Assembly (NCBI GenBank): GCA_030248195.1
Contig: JASAND010023997.1
Location: forward strand, 20,258 to 84,257
DNA from: Trissonchulus latispiculum
Lineage: Eukaryota > Nematoda > Enoplea > Enoplida > Ironidae
Direction of reading: 5' to 3'
Length of the DNA stretch: 64,000 bases
This document shows, piece by piece, positions 21,601 to 30,106 of the stretch. The translations under genes and the position numbers were made by a program. Every line of letters begins with the position of its first letter. Position 1 is the first letter of the stretch. The notes under the pieces were generated by a model that was not told where the DNA came from, searched no databases, and was given only the letters and a program-made list of their open reading frames with translations.

Positions 21601-23700
21601 ATTACATATTCTAATCTTTTGAAAATCGTCTAGTAAAATCTACTAAAATCTACTAGACGACTTTACTCGCACTTGCAAGTTGCAAGTGAATGTTCCAGCG
21701 AGTTTTATAAAACACTTAGGTGCATTCATAATCGCAAATGCATAGAGACGCGCGTGTACGCACGTCGGCGCGCGTCGACGCGTCTGATTGTAACATGCCA
21801 TTTTAATCGTTTAAAACTAATTGTAGCATATTCATACTCACGAACGCATGAAGACGCTTACGCACGCGGGTCGACGCGCGTCTACGCGCGTCTGCTTGCG
21901 ACAGGAACTATGAATGCACCTTTACTTGCTGCTTGTGTAGAAGCGGACTTGCAACTTGCATCGAACTTGACTCGCAGTTCAAGTGCAAGTGCGGATTCCG
22001 CACTTGACACTTTATGAAACACTTGCAGCTTGCAATTCCGCAACTTGCAGTTGCGAGTTGCGGATTCCGCAACTTGCAAATTTCATAAAAAGTTGCGGAT
22101 TTGCAAGTGCGAGTGTGCTAGTACTCGCACTTGAAACGCAAGTGCGGATTACAAGTGTTCCACAAAACTTTTCCGCAAACTTGCGGAAATTAGCTAAGCA
22201 AGGGCCAATTTCATAAAACATTGCAAGTTGCGGATTCCGCAACTCGCAGCTGCAAGTTGCGGATTTGCAAGCTGCAAGTGTTGCATAAAGGGTCAAGTGC
22301 GGTATCCGCACTTGCACTTTCAATTGCGAGTCAAGTAGGCTGCAAGTTGCGAGTTCGCTTGAACACTAGCAGCAAGTAAGTGTTTCATAAAACCCGCTGG
22401 AACACTCACTTGCAACTTGCAACTGCGAGTAAAGTCGTCTAGTAGATTTTAACTAGACGATTTTCAAAAAAAATGAATATCTTCGTTAATCTTCGTCAGT
22501 TTTTAACCAAATTTAAGAAATAACTGCTTTAACATATTTTGCACACTTTGTGAAAATTTCAGTAAATTTTAAACTGTTTTGAAAAAGTTACGATTTTTTA
22601 AAGAATTACGGTCAATTTTGCTTCTACTCGCACTTGCAATGCAAGTACTCGCAATTGCATTGCAAGTGGGTCAATTTCCGCAACTTGCTTAGCTAATTTC
22701 CGCAAGTTTGTGGAAAAGTTTTATGAAACACTTGTAATCCGCACTTGCGTTTCAAGTGCGAGTACTCGTAAACTCGCACTTGCAAATCCGCAAGACTTTA
22801 TGAAATTGGCCACAAGTAGCGGAACTAGACTCACTTGCAACGCAAGTGCGAGTACTTGCGTTGCAAGTGCGAGTAGAAGAAAAATTTACCATAATTTTTC
22901 AAAAAATTGTAACTCTTTCATCGTTGCGTGAAATTTACTGAAATTTTCATAAAATGTTCAAAACATTTCAAAACAATTAATTCCTAAATTTTTTAAAAAT
23001 CGTCTAGTAAATACCTACTAGACGACTTTACTCGCACTTGCAAATTGCAAGTGAGTGTTCCAGCGAGTTTTATGAAACACTGACTTGCTGCTTGTGTAGA
23101 AGCGGACTTGCAACTTGCATCGAACTTGACTTGCAGTTCAAGTGAAAGTGCAGATTCCGCACTTGGCACTTTATGAAACACTTGCAGCTTGCAATTCCGC
23201 AACATGCAGTTGCGAGTTTCGGAATCCGCAACTTGCAAACTTTTATGAAATTGGCCCCTGGGGCCAGTTTCATAAAACTTCTGTAGTTGAGGAATCCGCA
23301 ACTTGAGGCCTCAAGTACTCGCAACTTGACATCTCAAGTGTTGCATAAAATTTCTCTAGTTCTCAAATTGCAAGTTCTCAAGTTGCAAGTTCTCAAGTTG
23401 CAAGTTCTCGAGTTCTCAAGTTGCGGAAACGTTTTTACACTAGAGTCAAGTGCGTGTTCCGTAAAAGTTCTCGAGTTCTCGAGTTGCAAGTCTCTAGTAG
23501 CCTGCAAGTTCTCTGGTCAAAATTGAGCCTCAAGTTGTCGAGTAGCTAATAATACATGCATTTACGCATGCGCAGAGTATCTATCCTAATGGTAAACTGC
23601 TCTCGAGTTGCAAGTTCCCGAGTTCTCGAGTCTAGTACGTGTTTCATGAAAGTTCTCACGTAATACTGTTTCAGGTTCTCGAGTACTTGAACTTGAGGTG
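21601..23700. repeat. Palindromic repeat domain built on ACTTGCAAGT
   Basis: About 2.1 kb dominated by the self-complementary 10-mer acttgcaagt and variants (cttgcaacttgc, aagtgcgagtactcgcactt, later ctcgagttgcaagttctcgag). Three copies of a module with cgtctagta..tactagacg, a following gactttactcgcacttgcaa and a 'gttccagcgagtttta' type word occur at 21625-21715, 22380-22455 (inverted) and 22998-23075. The region ends exactly at the left Polinton terminus. All apparent coding frames here are Cys/Ser/Ala-rich by-products of the repeat. Confidence 0.75.
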
Positions 23701-23715
23701 GAGTAGTATAGGAGA

Positions 23716-25754
23716 GGACAAATGGGACCTGTTTGGGCTAATTTTGGATTCCATTTATGGACCTCCTGTCAAATTATGACAGTTAGCTGTCAAATGGCTG
23801 TCAAAGATATTAAGCTGTCAAAATTAATGATCTTGAGCTATCAAATTAATGGGTTGGTCCACCATCTGTCTGTGTGGCTAAAATTTTTTCTTACAATCTG
23901 CCTATTAAATTTCTGATACCATCTGTCAGCTACCATCTTTTAATTTCTATATGAATGACTTATGCTTCCAAATAAAATTAATTTCGACTCCTTAATTGCT
24001 TTTGGGTGAATATACGATTCCTCAACTTAATTGCTTTTGGGTAAAGTTTTAATTCCTCAAGTCTAACATGTTTTGGGTAAATGTTCAAAGAATCTAACAA
24101 CATGAAATTGCGTGGGCTAATTCCTCAAAGCTTAACTGCATGAAAGATTAATTACATTTGGGCTAATTTTCAGTTCCTCAAATTTAATTGCAGACAAGAT
24201 TAATTGTTTTTGGGTTGATATAGAATTCCTCAACTTTTGGGTTGAAGTAGGAATCCTCAAAGATTATGTGATTAATTACTTTTGGGCTAATACAGAATTC
24301 CTCAAAACTTAATTGTATGGATGATTAATGACTTTTGGGCAAAGTTCTAATTCCTCAAATAACTTTGGTTGATATGATTAATTACTTTTGGGCTAATATA
24401 GAATTCCTCAAACTTAATATCTTTTGGGTTGATGTAGAATTCCTCAAAGATTATGATTAATTACTTTTGGGCTAATATAGGATTCCTTAAGTCTATGAAC
24501 GACTAACTGTGTGGGCTAATTTCTAATTCCTCACAGTCTATGTTTATCCATGATTAATGACTTATGGGAGAATTTTCGATTCCTCAAGATCATGAAGATT
24601 ATGGGTTGTTACCTCCCAGCTAAAATGGTTAAGTGATTGGGAATACAATTCCTTAAGTTTAGGGCTAACATAGAATTCCTCAAAGCTTATGATTAACGAG
24701 TTTGGGCAAATATTGAATTCCTTCTATGGAGGACTAATATAGGATTCTTCAAACTGAGTTTCTTGAATGATTAATGGGTGTGGGCTAATATAGGATTCCT
24801 CAAAGGTTATGGGAGTGGGCTAATAAATAATTCCTCACATTTTGGGTGAATATATTCCTGGAAGAATAATAGTGTTTTGGAGTGAATAATTCTGCTCATA
24901 AGTAGTAGAATGGAAGCAGTGAAAATGGTTAAATTCTGGAGGTGTGCTAAGTTTCCAGTGGAATAAAACATGACAAACATAAGGTTATCACTATAATTTT
25001 GGTATCATCTTGTAGAGCACGTTTTCAACCACACTGCACGACACTTTCAACCTCATACCACAACTAATTAGTTAGCTATAATAACTTAAAGTTTGTGTAG
25101 GATAGTGAAACTTGTCAAAAATAAGGTGCCAATAATAAAGAAGAATAAATGTAACAAACGACTCCATCCTGTAGAGCAAATTTTCTGCATTGAACTTTGA
25201 AACGATTACCAGTTAGTAATAATTAATTAAAGCTAACAAATTTTAATTAAGAAGACTAACAAAAATGGTGTATAGGAAGACGCACTGTTAAATCTAACAA
25301 CCACATGTGTACAACGCTGGCAATACGTGAAAAATGAATAATTTCAAGAGGAAAGGCAGATGGTAATTATGCATGATTTGAAAATGAAGAAGCAGATGTT
25401 GACTTAAAGAATTCAAAAATATGAGCAGATGTTATGAAGGAATGATCAAAGACACAGTGAGATATATTTGGAAGAAATGTAGAATGATAAGGCGTAGAAC
25501 AAGACTCATGGAGAATATAAATGAGCTATACTATTATTAGTGTTGTGAACGAAATTTTACTTCAAGTATATGATATTTTTGAGTAACTGAAACAACAACC
25601 GAAAACTCACAACACAAATGAGATAACACATTTCAAACATTATTCAACATATTTTATGAAACCTAGCACAAGAATGCAGCAAAATTAATATATAATATAG
25701 TTTATTAGCTTATTTGCTTCATTTATCTCATTTGATTATTCACTGAATTCAACC
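23716..25754. other. Polinton left terminal region with degenerate repeats
   Basis: No protein gene. From about 23960 to 24870 a loose repeat of 35-60 bases recurs about 18 times, built on (t)gggctaat..agaattcctcaaa, often followed by ttaattac. The complement of 38955-38985 at the right end has a related word (aggaatcttcaac), hinting that these are subterminal repeats of the element. The rest (24870-25754) is AT-rich without visible features. Confidence 0.5.
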
Positions 25755-26409
25755 ATGTCAATCTTGGATCTTAGGAATTTGATGATTGCATTTGATGGTA
25801 AGTGAAATATGTAATTAAATTTTTATAATTTCAGGTACTATCTCTTCAAGTATATATTGTCAATTTCCTGATATTAACTATTATGACAATATGTATTTTC
25901 TATCATATATGTTTATTATTCTAGAAACGCCAATTGAGAAAACGATTACGGATAATTTGGTCTTGTTATGCAATGAGATGGAGCCAAATCCAGTTGCCGA
26001 CTACATGGTGGAACACGAGCGCATGACGAAACATTTCCGCGACACAATCAAGGCCGAATCACGATACGAAGGTGCCTTCAGCCTCCTATTAAAGATTAAA
26101 CAACAGCATGACGTTGGACCCCTACTTTACGATTCATTGGTCAAATCCGGACAGTACAATCTGGCGAAGTTGTTTGCGAGTGAACCGGAGGAGCCAGGAG
26201 TTACGTGGAAGATTTTCAGCAAGAGTAAATACATGATTGCTGAATCTAACATCACCTACCCTACCATACCAGCGGCGAAGGAAGATGTAATCACAGTGCT
26301 TGGAACATTACCACCAGACAATCGTTCAATCACCTTTATTGAATGGATTGGAAATTGTATGGTTAAACAGTGGAATGTACCTGAATGTATCGTATCCCCA
26401 CACTATTAA
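25755..26409 (+). CDS. CARD-domain protein, two exons (Polinton cargo)
   Basis: Exon 1 25755-25797 starts at ATG and ends at donor gtaagt in phase 1. Exon 2 25925-26409 follows the acceptor ttattattctag, and the phases match; total about 175 residues. Residues about 15-100 have the six-helix CARD pattern: an amphipathic first helix, PVADYMVEHERMT, KHFRDTIKAE, a helix ending LLLKIKQQH, and LLYDSLVKSGQYNLAKLF, which fits the CARD end '..L..AL..tGQ.hLa.lL'. CARDs make homotypic contacts in apoptosis and innate immune signalling. The last 70 residues are unrecognised. A viral copy could act as a decoy (inference). The intron is unusual for a Polinton gene and suggests host capture. It could instead be a host gene only if the element ended to its right, which the terminus at 23702 argues against. 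Confidence 0.72.
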
Positions 26410-26521
26410 CAATACCGTATCACACTAATCATTATATGCACTGTATGTATTACCTGTTCTACAATAAACGAAATGTTATTGACTAACATTGGACAAATAA
26501 TAGAATAGAATAGAATAGACA

Positions 26522-26890
26522 TTATTCAAGCATCTCAGCTTCCAATTTGTCAAGTTGGTTATAAATGATTTGAATCCGTTGGTGATGTTTCATGATGGAA
26601 CGTAAATCTCTCATCTTATCCCTGACAGCATCAATTTCTGGAACATGAGGTCTTGGTGGTAAACCGCACTCACGTCTGAGAGATTCTTCATCCATATGAC
26701 ATAGTTCATCATAGACCATGCCGGAAACTTGCTCGATAGCGTTACGTGGATGTGGTAGTGGAGCACTTGTCCAGGTCTTACAACCTATCACCATGACTGC
26801 AACCCATCGACCAGTAGTCCATACCTGAACTGGTGGTGGTTGGCGTAGGGTCTTTTGTAGGAATTCGTTTAACTGACTGCGGTTAGACAT
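26522..26890 (-). CDS. Small protein, possible dsRNA-binding-like fold
   Basis: 122 residues on the minus strand; its ATG overlaps the end of the upstream TBP-like gene by 8 bases, so the two form a tight antisense pair. Residues 4-60 can be read as helix (SQLNEFLQKT), strand (PPPVQVW), strand (GRWVAVMVIGCKTWTS) and helix (PRNAIEQVSGMVYDEL), the order of a dsRNA-binding domain. The usual GP.H and KK.A motifs are absent. The C-terminal half (85-122) looks like a coiled coil (MRDLRSIMKHHQRIQIIYNQ). If it binds dsRNA it might counter RNA-based defence, but this is inference. Otherwise unrecognised. Confidence 0.35.
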   Translation of the reverse strand: MSNRSQLNEFLQKTLRQPPPVQVWTTGRWVAVMVIGCKTWTSAPLPHPRNAIEQVSGMVYDELCHMDEESLRRECGLPPRPHVPEIDAVRDKMRDLRSIMKHHQRIQIIYNQLDKLEAEMLE

Positions 26891-27419
26891 GGTAAGATAT
26901 GGATAGGTTAGGGTCAGTCTTCTTATTAACTAGAGTTATCAGCGAGTTTTCAGTAGATTGCAGGTGAAGTGAACATTTAGCGCCAGTAAGAATGACCTTA
27001 CCAGTGTGAAAAATGAGAGCTGTTACTCCATCAATTTTACACGTAAGTCCATTGAAAAGTTCTGGTTCATAGCAAACCTGAAAGTTATTCCTAAGGTGTT
27101 CATATAGTCTGTTCAAATCTATGCACTTGCCAACGCTAAAGGACGAGACAAGATTAACCACTTTACCACCTTGAAGAATTCCAACTCCAAGACTATTGGC
27201 TAGTTGAATTGTACATTGATTGGCCCTTTCGACAGATCTGCATCCAAGACAAACAAAACTACCACTCCGGAATAGTTGAAATGTTGCCTCTTCAAGCTTC
27301 AAACTACCACCAATAAATCCCTTGTACAGCTTAATGTGAGGAATGTCTGATAATCTAAGTTGTTTATCAAAACGCCCATTAAGAACAACGTTGACAATCA
27401 TAACGCATATTCTTCGCAA
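26883..27419 (-). CDS. TATA-binding protein (TBP) homologue encoded by the Polinton
   Basis: 178 residues, the size of the TBP saddle core. Two direct repeats are visible: residues 8-79 and 87-165. Repeat 2 has YEPELFNGL and ALIFHTGKVILTGAK, close to the canonical TBP text; repeat 1 is more diverged (FQLFRSGSFVCLGCRS). The four phenylalanines that kink TATA DNA align at F35, F50, F122 and F137. TBP nucleates transcription initiation on TATA promoters in the nucleus. A viral TBP could redirect the host machinery to viral promoters (inference). There is no N-terminal extension, and helix regions are strongly diverged, so it is not a recent host TBP copy. It lies antisense to the capsid genes, just upstream of the dsRBD-like gene. 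Confidence 0.85.
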   Translation of the reverse strand: MRRICVMIVNVVLNGRFDKQLRLSDIPHIKLYKGFIGGSLKLEEATFQLFRSGSFVCLGCRSVERANQCTIQLANSLGVGILQGGKVVNLVSSFSVGKCIDLNRLYEHLRNNFQVCYEPELFNGLTCKIDGVTALIFHTGKVILTGAKCSLHLQSTENSLITLVNKKTDPNLSISYHV

Positions 27420-27461
27420 TCAGCAACATATTTCTACTTATTTACTGCTTATTTACTCTCC

Positions 27462-27767
27462 ATGAAGGGTTTATGGAATACTAGAATCTCCCCACACGTC
27501 TACATAAAACATGGGAATAGGGCTGATACGAGAACAGCATCAAAATTCTATGGTAATAAGAAGCACATAGAAGGATTGTTATCTCGTATAGTTCAAGACC
27601 CTGACTATGGATACTGGATCAAATTCCCAAGACGAGCAATCCTGTTTAAAAGATTCGAAGCAGCAATTGGTCAAAAAAGCTCCCTGTATAACCGCATGCC
27701 TTCTCATAAAATTTTTATTGTCTATGACTGTATTAGCGATTTTATCGTCACGGCATACCCAGTGTAA
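27462..27767 (+). CDS. Unrecognised small basic protein
   Basis: About 101 residues from the ATG at 27462. The frame extends upstream to 27360, but that part overlaps the divergent TBP-like start, so the later ATG is preferred. Basic N-terminal half (NKKHIEGLLSRIV, then YGYWIKFPRR); C-terminal strands KIFIVYDCISDFIVTAYPV end abruptly. The last strand resembles the terminal strand of small RNase-type domains, but no catalytic set can be assigned. Overlaps the next plus-strand gene by 44 bases in another frame if that starts at 27724. Function unknown. Confidence 0.45.
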   Translation: MKGLWNTRISPHVYIKHGNRADTRTASKFYGNKKHIEGLLSRIVQDPDYGYWIKFPRRAILFKRFEAAIGQKSSLYNRMPSHKIFIVYDCISDFIVTAYPV

Positions 27768-28053
27768 TCTCCCTCCTCAGTTCAACCTGACAACTGACAC
27801 TGCAATCTTCATCCATAATGGTTGGAATGAATACTCACTGACCGCTGACAAGTTCCGTGAAGTCAAGATATTCATCTATCACTGCCTGAATTTTGAATGT
27901 CCAACATATACCGAGGGAACGAAACCATGTCCCTATATTGCTACCCTTGAGGAAACCACCCTATGCCTAGATCATAATAAACGTGTCCTTAATGGATATA
28001 TTGGTACAGTCAGTCTAACAGCTGATCAAATTTATGACCTCTACAGTCATTAA
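27724..28053 (+). CDS. Small putative secreted or membrane-anchored protein
   Basis: Open from 27607. I favour the ATG at 27724, which gives 109 residues starting MTVLAILSSRHTQC, a short signal-like hydrophobic stretch. From the upstream ATG, residues 28-46 (ITACLLIKFLLSMTVLAIL) would form a membrane segment instead. Mature part has four to five cysteines (HCLNFECPTY, KPCPYIA, TTLCLDH) and NLTTD-type glycosylation potential. No family recognised. Another small secreted protein of similar style follows at 34999. Confidence 0.5.
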   Translation: MTVLAILSSRHTQCNLPPQFNLTTDTAIFIHNGWNEYSLTADKFREVKIFIYHCLNFECPTYTEGTKPCPYIATLEETTLCLDHNKRVLNGYIGTVSLTADQIYDLYSH

Positions 28054-28127
28054 GTAGGGGACTGAATCCATCTAATTCTCATCTTAACCCTTCTTCTCAA
28101 CTTCTCTCTTGTATAAGGCTGTACAAG

Positions 28128-28334
28128 ATGTATAAGGCTCTCCAGTCACTGATCCGTCTAAGCCGCTATCACAAGCGTAAATGCAGAAGATACCCGAAAC
28201 AGAAGATCATCATTTCTATTCCTGGTATCGGATGGAGGAGAATTCTGTATGTGGATATGATGCAGCTAATCCAAGAAGAACCTGTTGAAATTGTGGAAGA
28301 ATTGATCCTTGATGAAGAGATGGACGTCAAATAG
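28128..28334 (+). CDS. Small basic-then-acidic protein, unrecognised
   Basis: 68 residues: a very basic first half (RYHKRKCRRYPKQKIII) followed by IPGIGWRRILYVDMM and an acidic tail (EEPVEIVEELILDEEMDVK). The charge split and the position between other Polinton genes make it plausible as a real gene, but no homology can be claimed. TATA-like gtataagg lies about 18 bases before the ATG. Confidence 0.4.
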   Translation: MYKALQSLIRLSRYHKRKCRRYPKQKIIISIPGIGWRRILYVDMMQLIQEEPVEIVEELILDEEMDVK

Positions 28335-28436
28335 AAGATGTTGACATATGAGAAAAACATGAAGAAACAATGACATTATGACATATTGATGACAATTGTT
28401 GTTGTGTATTGGTGTATTAATTGTGACTAGTAAACT

Positions 28437-28450
28437 CATATAAACAGACT
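28437..28450 (+). promoter_or_regulatory. TATA-like promoter motif before the ATPase gene
   Basis: catataaacagact, 37 bases before the ATPase ATG at 28474. Nearly the same word is found before 34999, and relatives occur before 33159 and 29579. Confidence 0.45.
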
Positions 28451-28473
28451 TTGTGTGTACAAGTAGGTTAATA

Positions 28474-29118
28474 ATGGAAAGAGTAAAGACACCTAAATTT
28501 CAACATCCGTTCACATGTATTGTGGCGGCACCAACAAAGGCAGGAAAGACAACATTTGTGTCAAGACTAGTACAACATGCAGATGAAATGATCTCTGTAC
28601 CTCCTGAAAAGATAATTTGGTGTTATACTGAGTGGCAAGAAGCATATGACAACCTTCCACAGGTAGAATTTGTGAAGGGATTGCCTGACCTGGAAATGTT
28701 AAAGACCCCCGATGCAAAACTGGTAGTCCTTGATGATCTAATGAGTGAAATTAAGCAGCAACCTAATTTAGTTCAGCTATTTACTCGTGGATGTCATCAT
28801 TGGTCCTGTAGTGTAGTTAACATTACTCAAGACATCTTTTACGATAGACAGAGAACTAACAGGATAAACAGTCAGTATATTGTCCTGATGAAAAACCCTG
28901 CAGATAAGCTAACACCAATGAACCTTGCAAGACAAATGTATCCTGGTAGAGTGAAGGGTTTTATGGAAGCCTTTGAGCATGCAACTAGTCGACCTCACGG
29001 ATACCTACTAATAGACTTAGACCAGAACACACCAGAAAAACTCCGTCTACGAGGTCACATATTTCCCGATGATCCTTACTCAGATGTATATTCCATAAAA
29101 ACTGACGCAACGAATTAA
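28474..29118 (+). CDS. Packaging ATPase (A32/FtsK-HerA type)
   Basis: 214 residues from ATG 28474, preferred over the upstream in-frame ATG at 28453 because homologues begin close to the P-loop and the TATA-like word lies between. Walker A APTKAGKTT at residues 19-27 and Walker B KLVVLDDLM at 82-90 with adjacent Asp residues; the later NITQDIFYDRQRTNRINSQY is the conserved segment after Walker B in Polinton and NCLDV ATPases. It powers genome packaging into the capsid. Short for the family, as is normal in Polintons. No frame damage. Confidence 0.88.
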   Translation: MERVKTPKFQHPFTCIVAAPTKAGKTTFVSRLVQHADEMISVPPEKIIWCYTEWQEAYDNLPQVEFVKGLPDLEMLKTPDAKLVVLDDLMSEIKQQPNLVQLFTRGCHHWSCSVVNITQDIFYDRQRTNRINSQYIVLMKNPADKLTPMNLARQMYPGRVKGFMEAFEHATSRPHGYLLIDLDQNTPEKLRLRGHIFPDDPYSDVYSIKTDATN

Positions 29119-29127
29119 TAATTAGTC

Positions 29128-29459
29128 ATGGATCGTTTTGAAAGAAACATTGATACTCTACGGCTCCTGTGTCACTGCAAAAGACGCAAACAAAGAGATG
29201 CAATTATTCTGCATGGAAGTCCTGATCTCATAAAAGCCATTTGCGATTGTGCAGAAAATGTCTTATCTGGAAATGTGAAAATATCAAAGAAGGATAAGGA
29301 TAGACTAGCCAGATATAAGCACGCTCTAAGGACACTACGCAAGAAAAGAGTAAGTCTCAAGAAGAAGAAGAAGGTCATAGTCCAACACGGAGGATTCTTA
29401 CCAGCATTACTTGGTCCAATTGTTGGTATTGTCAGTGGACTACTCGGAAATCTCATACG

Positions 29460-29463
<4 letters not shown>
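29128..29463 (+). CDS. Conserved Polinton basic protein with hydrophobic tail
   Basis: 111 residues: a basic region (LRTLRKKRVSLKKKKKVIVQ) followed by GGFLPALLGPIVGIVSGLLG, a hydrophobic, possibly membrane-active segment. This combination recurs next to ATPase and integrase genes in animal Polintons. The basic part suggests nucleic-acid condensation inside the virion and the tail a membrane-disruption or core role (inference). It starts 9 bases after the ATPase stop. The frame closes in a TAA microsatellite (29461-29503). Confidence 0.7.

Positions 29464-29503
<40 letters not shown>
29461..29503 (+). repeat. (TAA)n microsatellite
   Basis: About 14 TAA units directly after the basic-protein gene, whose stop is the first unit. 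A related AAT tract lies within the integrase gene at about 30816-30885. Confidence 0.95.
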
Positions 29504-29505
<2 letters not shown>

Positions 29506-29527
29506 ATATGTGATAAAGAAAATCATA

Positions 29528-29542
29528 GATAATAAAAACTGG
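29528..29542 (+). promoter_or_regulatory. TATA-like motif before the 29579 gene
   Basis: gataataaaaactgg, 51 bases before the ATG at 29579, resembles cataaaaacctgt before the capsid gene at the same distance. Confidence 0.35.
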
Positions 29543-29578
29543 TACTGAGAAAATTGATTAATAAATGATCGAGTAACA

Positions 29579-30106
29579 ATGGAATATTCAATCCTAGTCA
29601 AACCAGACTACTTTGATGAACATAGTAGGGCACTAGAGAAGGAGGCCAGTAATGTTCTCAAGTCAAAACTACCAGCAGATATCAAGAGTAAGCTGTTTAA
29701 ACAGGCAGACTACCGACGAAGAATACTACGGGACAAACCAACAGAGATGACCCTAAAGACTCCTGCACACCCGGACATAGTGTCTACTCTACCTCCAACA
29801 CTACAACAGAAGGGAAGGCATCTGATTGAACATATCATGAGCATACCAAGTCTCAAGGTTAATGGTCGAGGTGAAATAGAGTATCAAGGTCAACCAGTAC
29901 CTGGGTCCAGAATATATGATCTGATTCACGACTTTATTCGCAATAGACCCAGTCAACCACCTGCAACAGGCTGGCAAACACTGGCAAAGGCATTAAGGGA
30001 CAGTAATGTACCACGTGAACTTATCGGAAATCCACGGTACATAAGTACACAGACTGGACAAGGACTTAGATCAGCACTTAGAAAACTGAGATGGAAACGT
30101 CACTAG
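29579..30106 (+). CDS. Conserved Polinton protein of unknown function
   Basis: 175 residues. A middle segment with GEIEYQGQPVPGSRIYDLIH, then ATGWQTLAKALRDSNVPREL and IGN matches a recurrent Polinton protein typically found just before the integrase; I know no function for it. It ends in a basic tail (SALRKLRWKRH) and overlaps the integrase start by 16 bases, implying coupled expression. N-terminal third is charged and probably helical. Confidence 0.65.
   Translation: MEYSILVKPDYFDEHSRALEKEASNVLKSKLPADIKSKLFKQADYRRRILRDKPTEMTLKTPAHPDIVSTLPPTLQQKGRHLIEHIMSIPSLKVNGRGEIEYQGQPVPGSRIYDLIHDFIRNRPSQPPATGWQTLAKALRDSNVPRELIGNPRYISTQTGQGLRSALRKLRWKRH

Noticed and set aside
21673..23526. Several Cys/Ser/Ala-rich frames
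   Set aside because: They follow the ACTTGCAAGT repeat in all frames and both strands, so they reflect the repeat, not genes.
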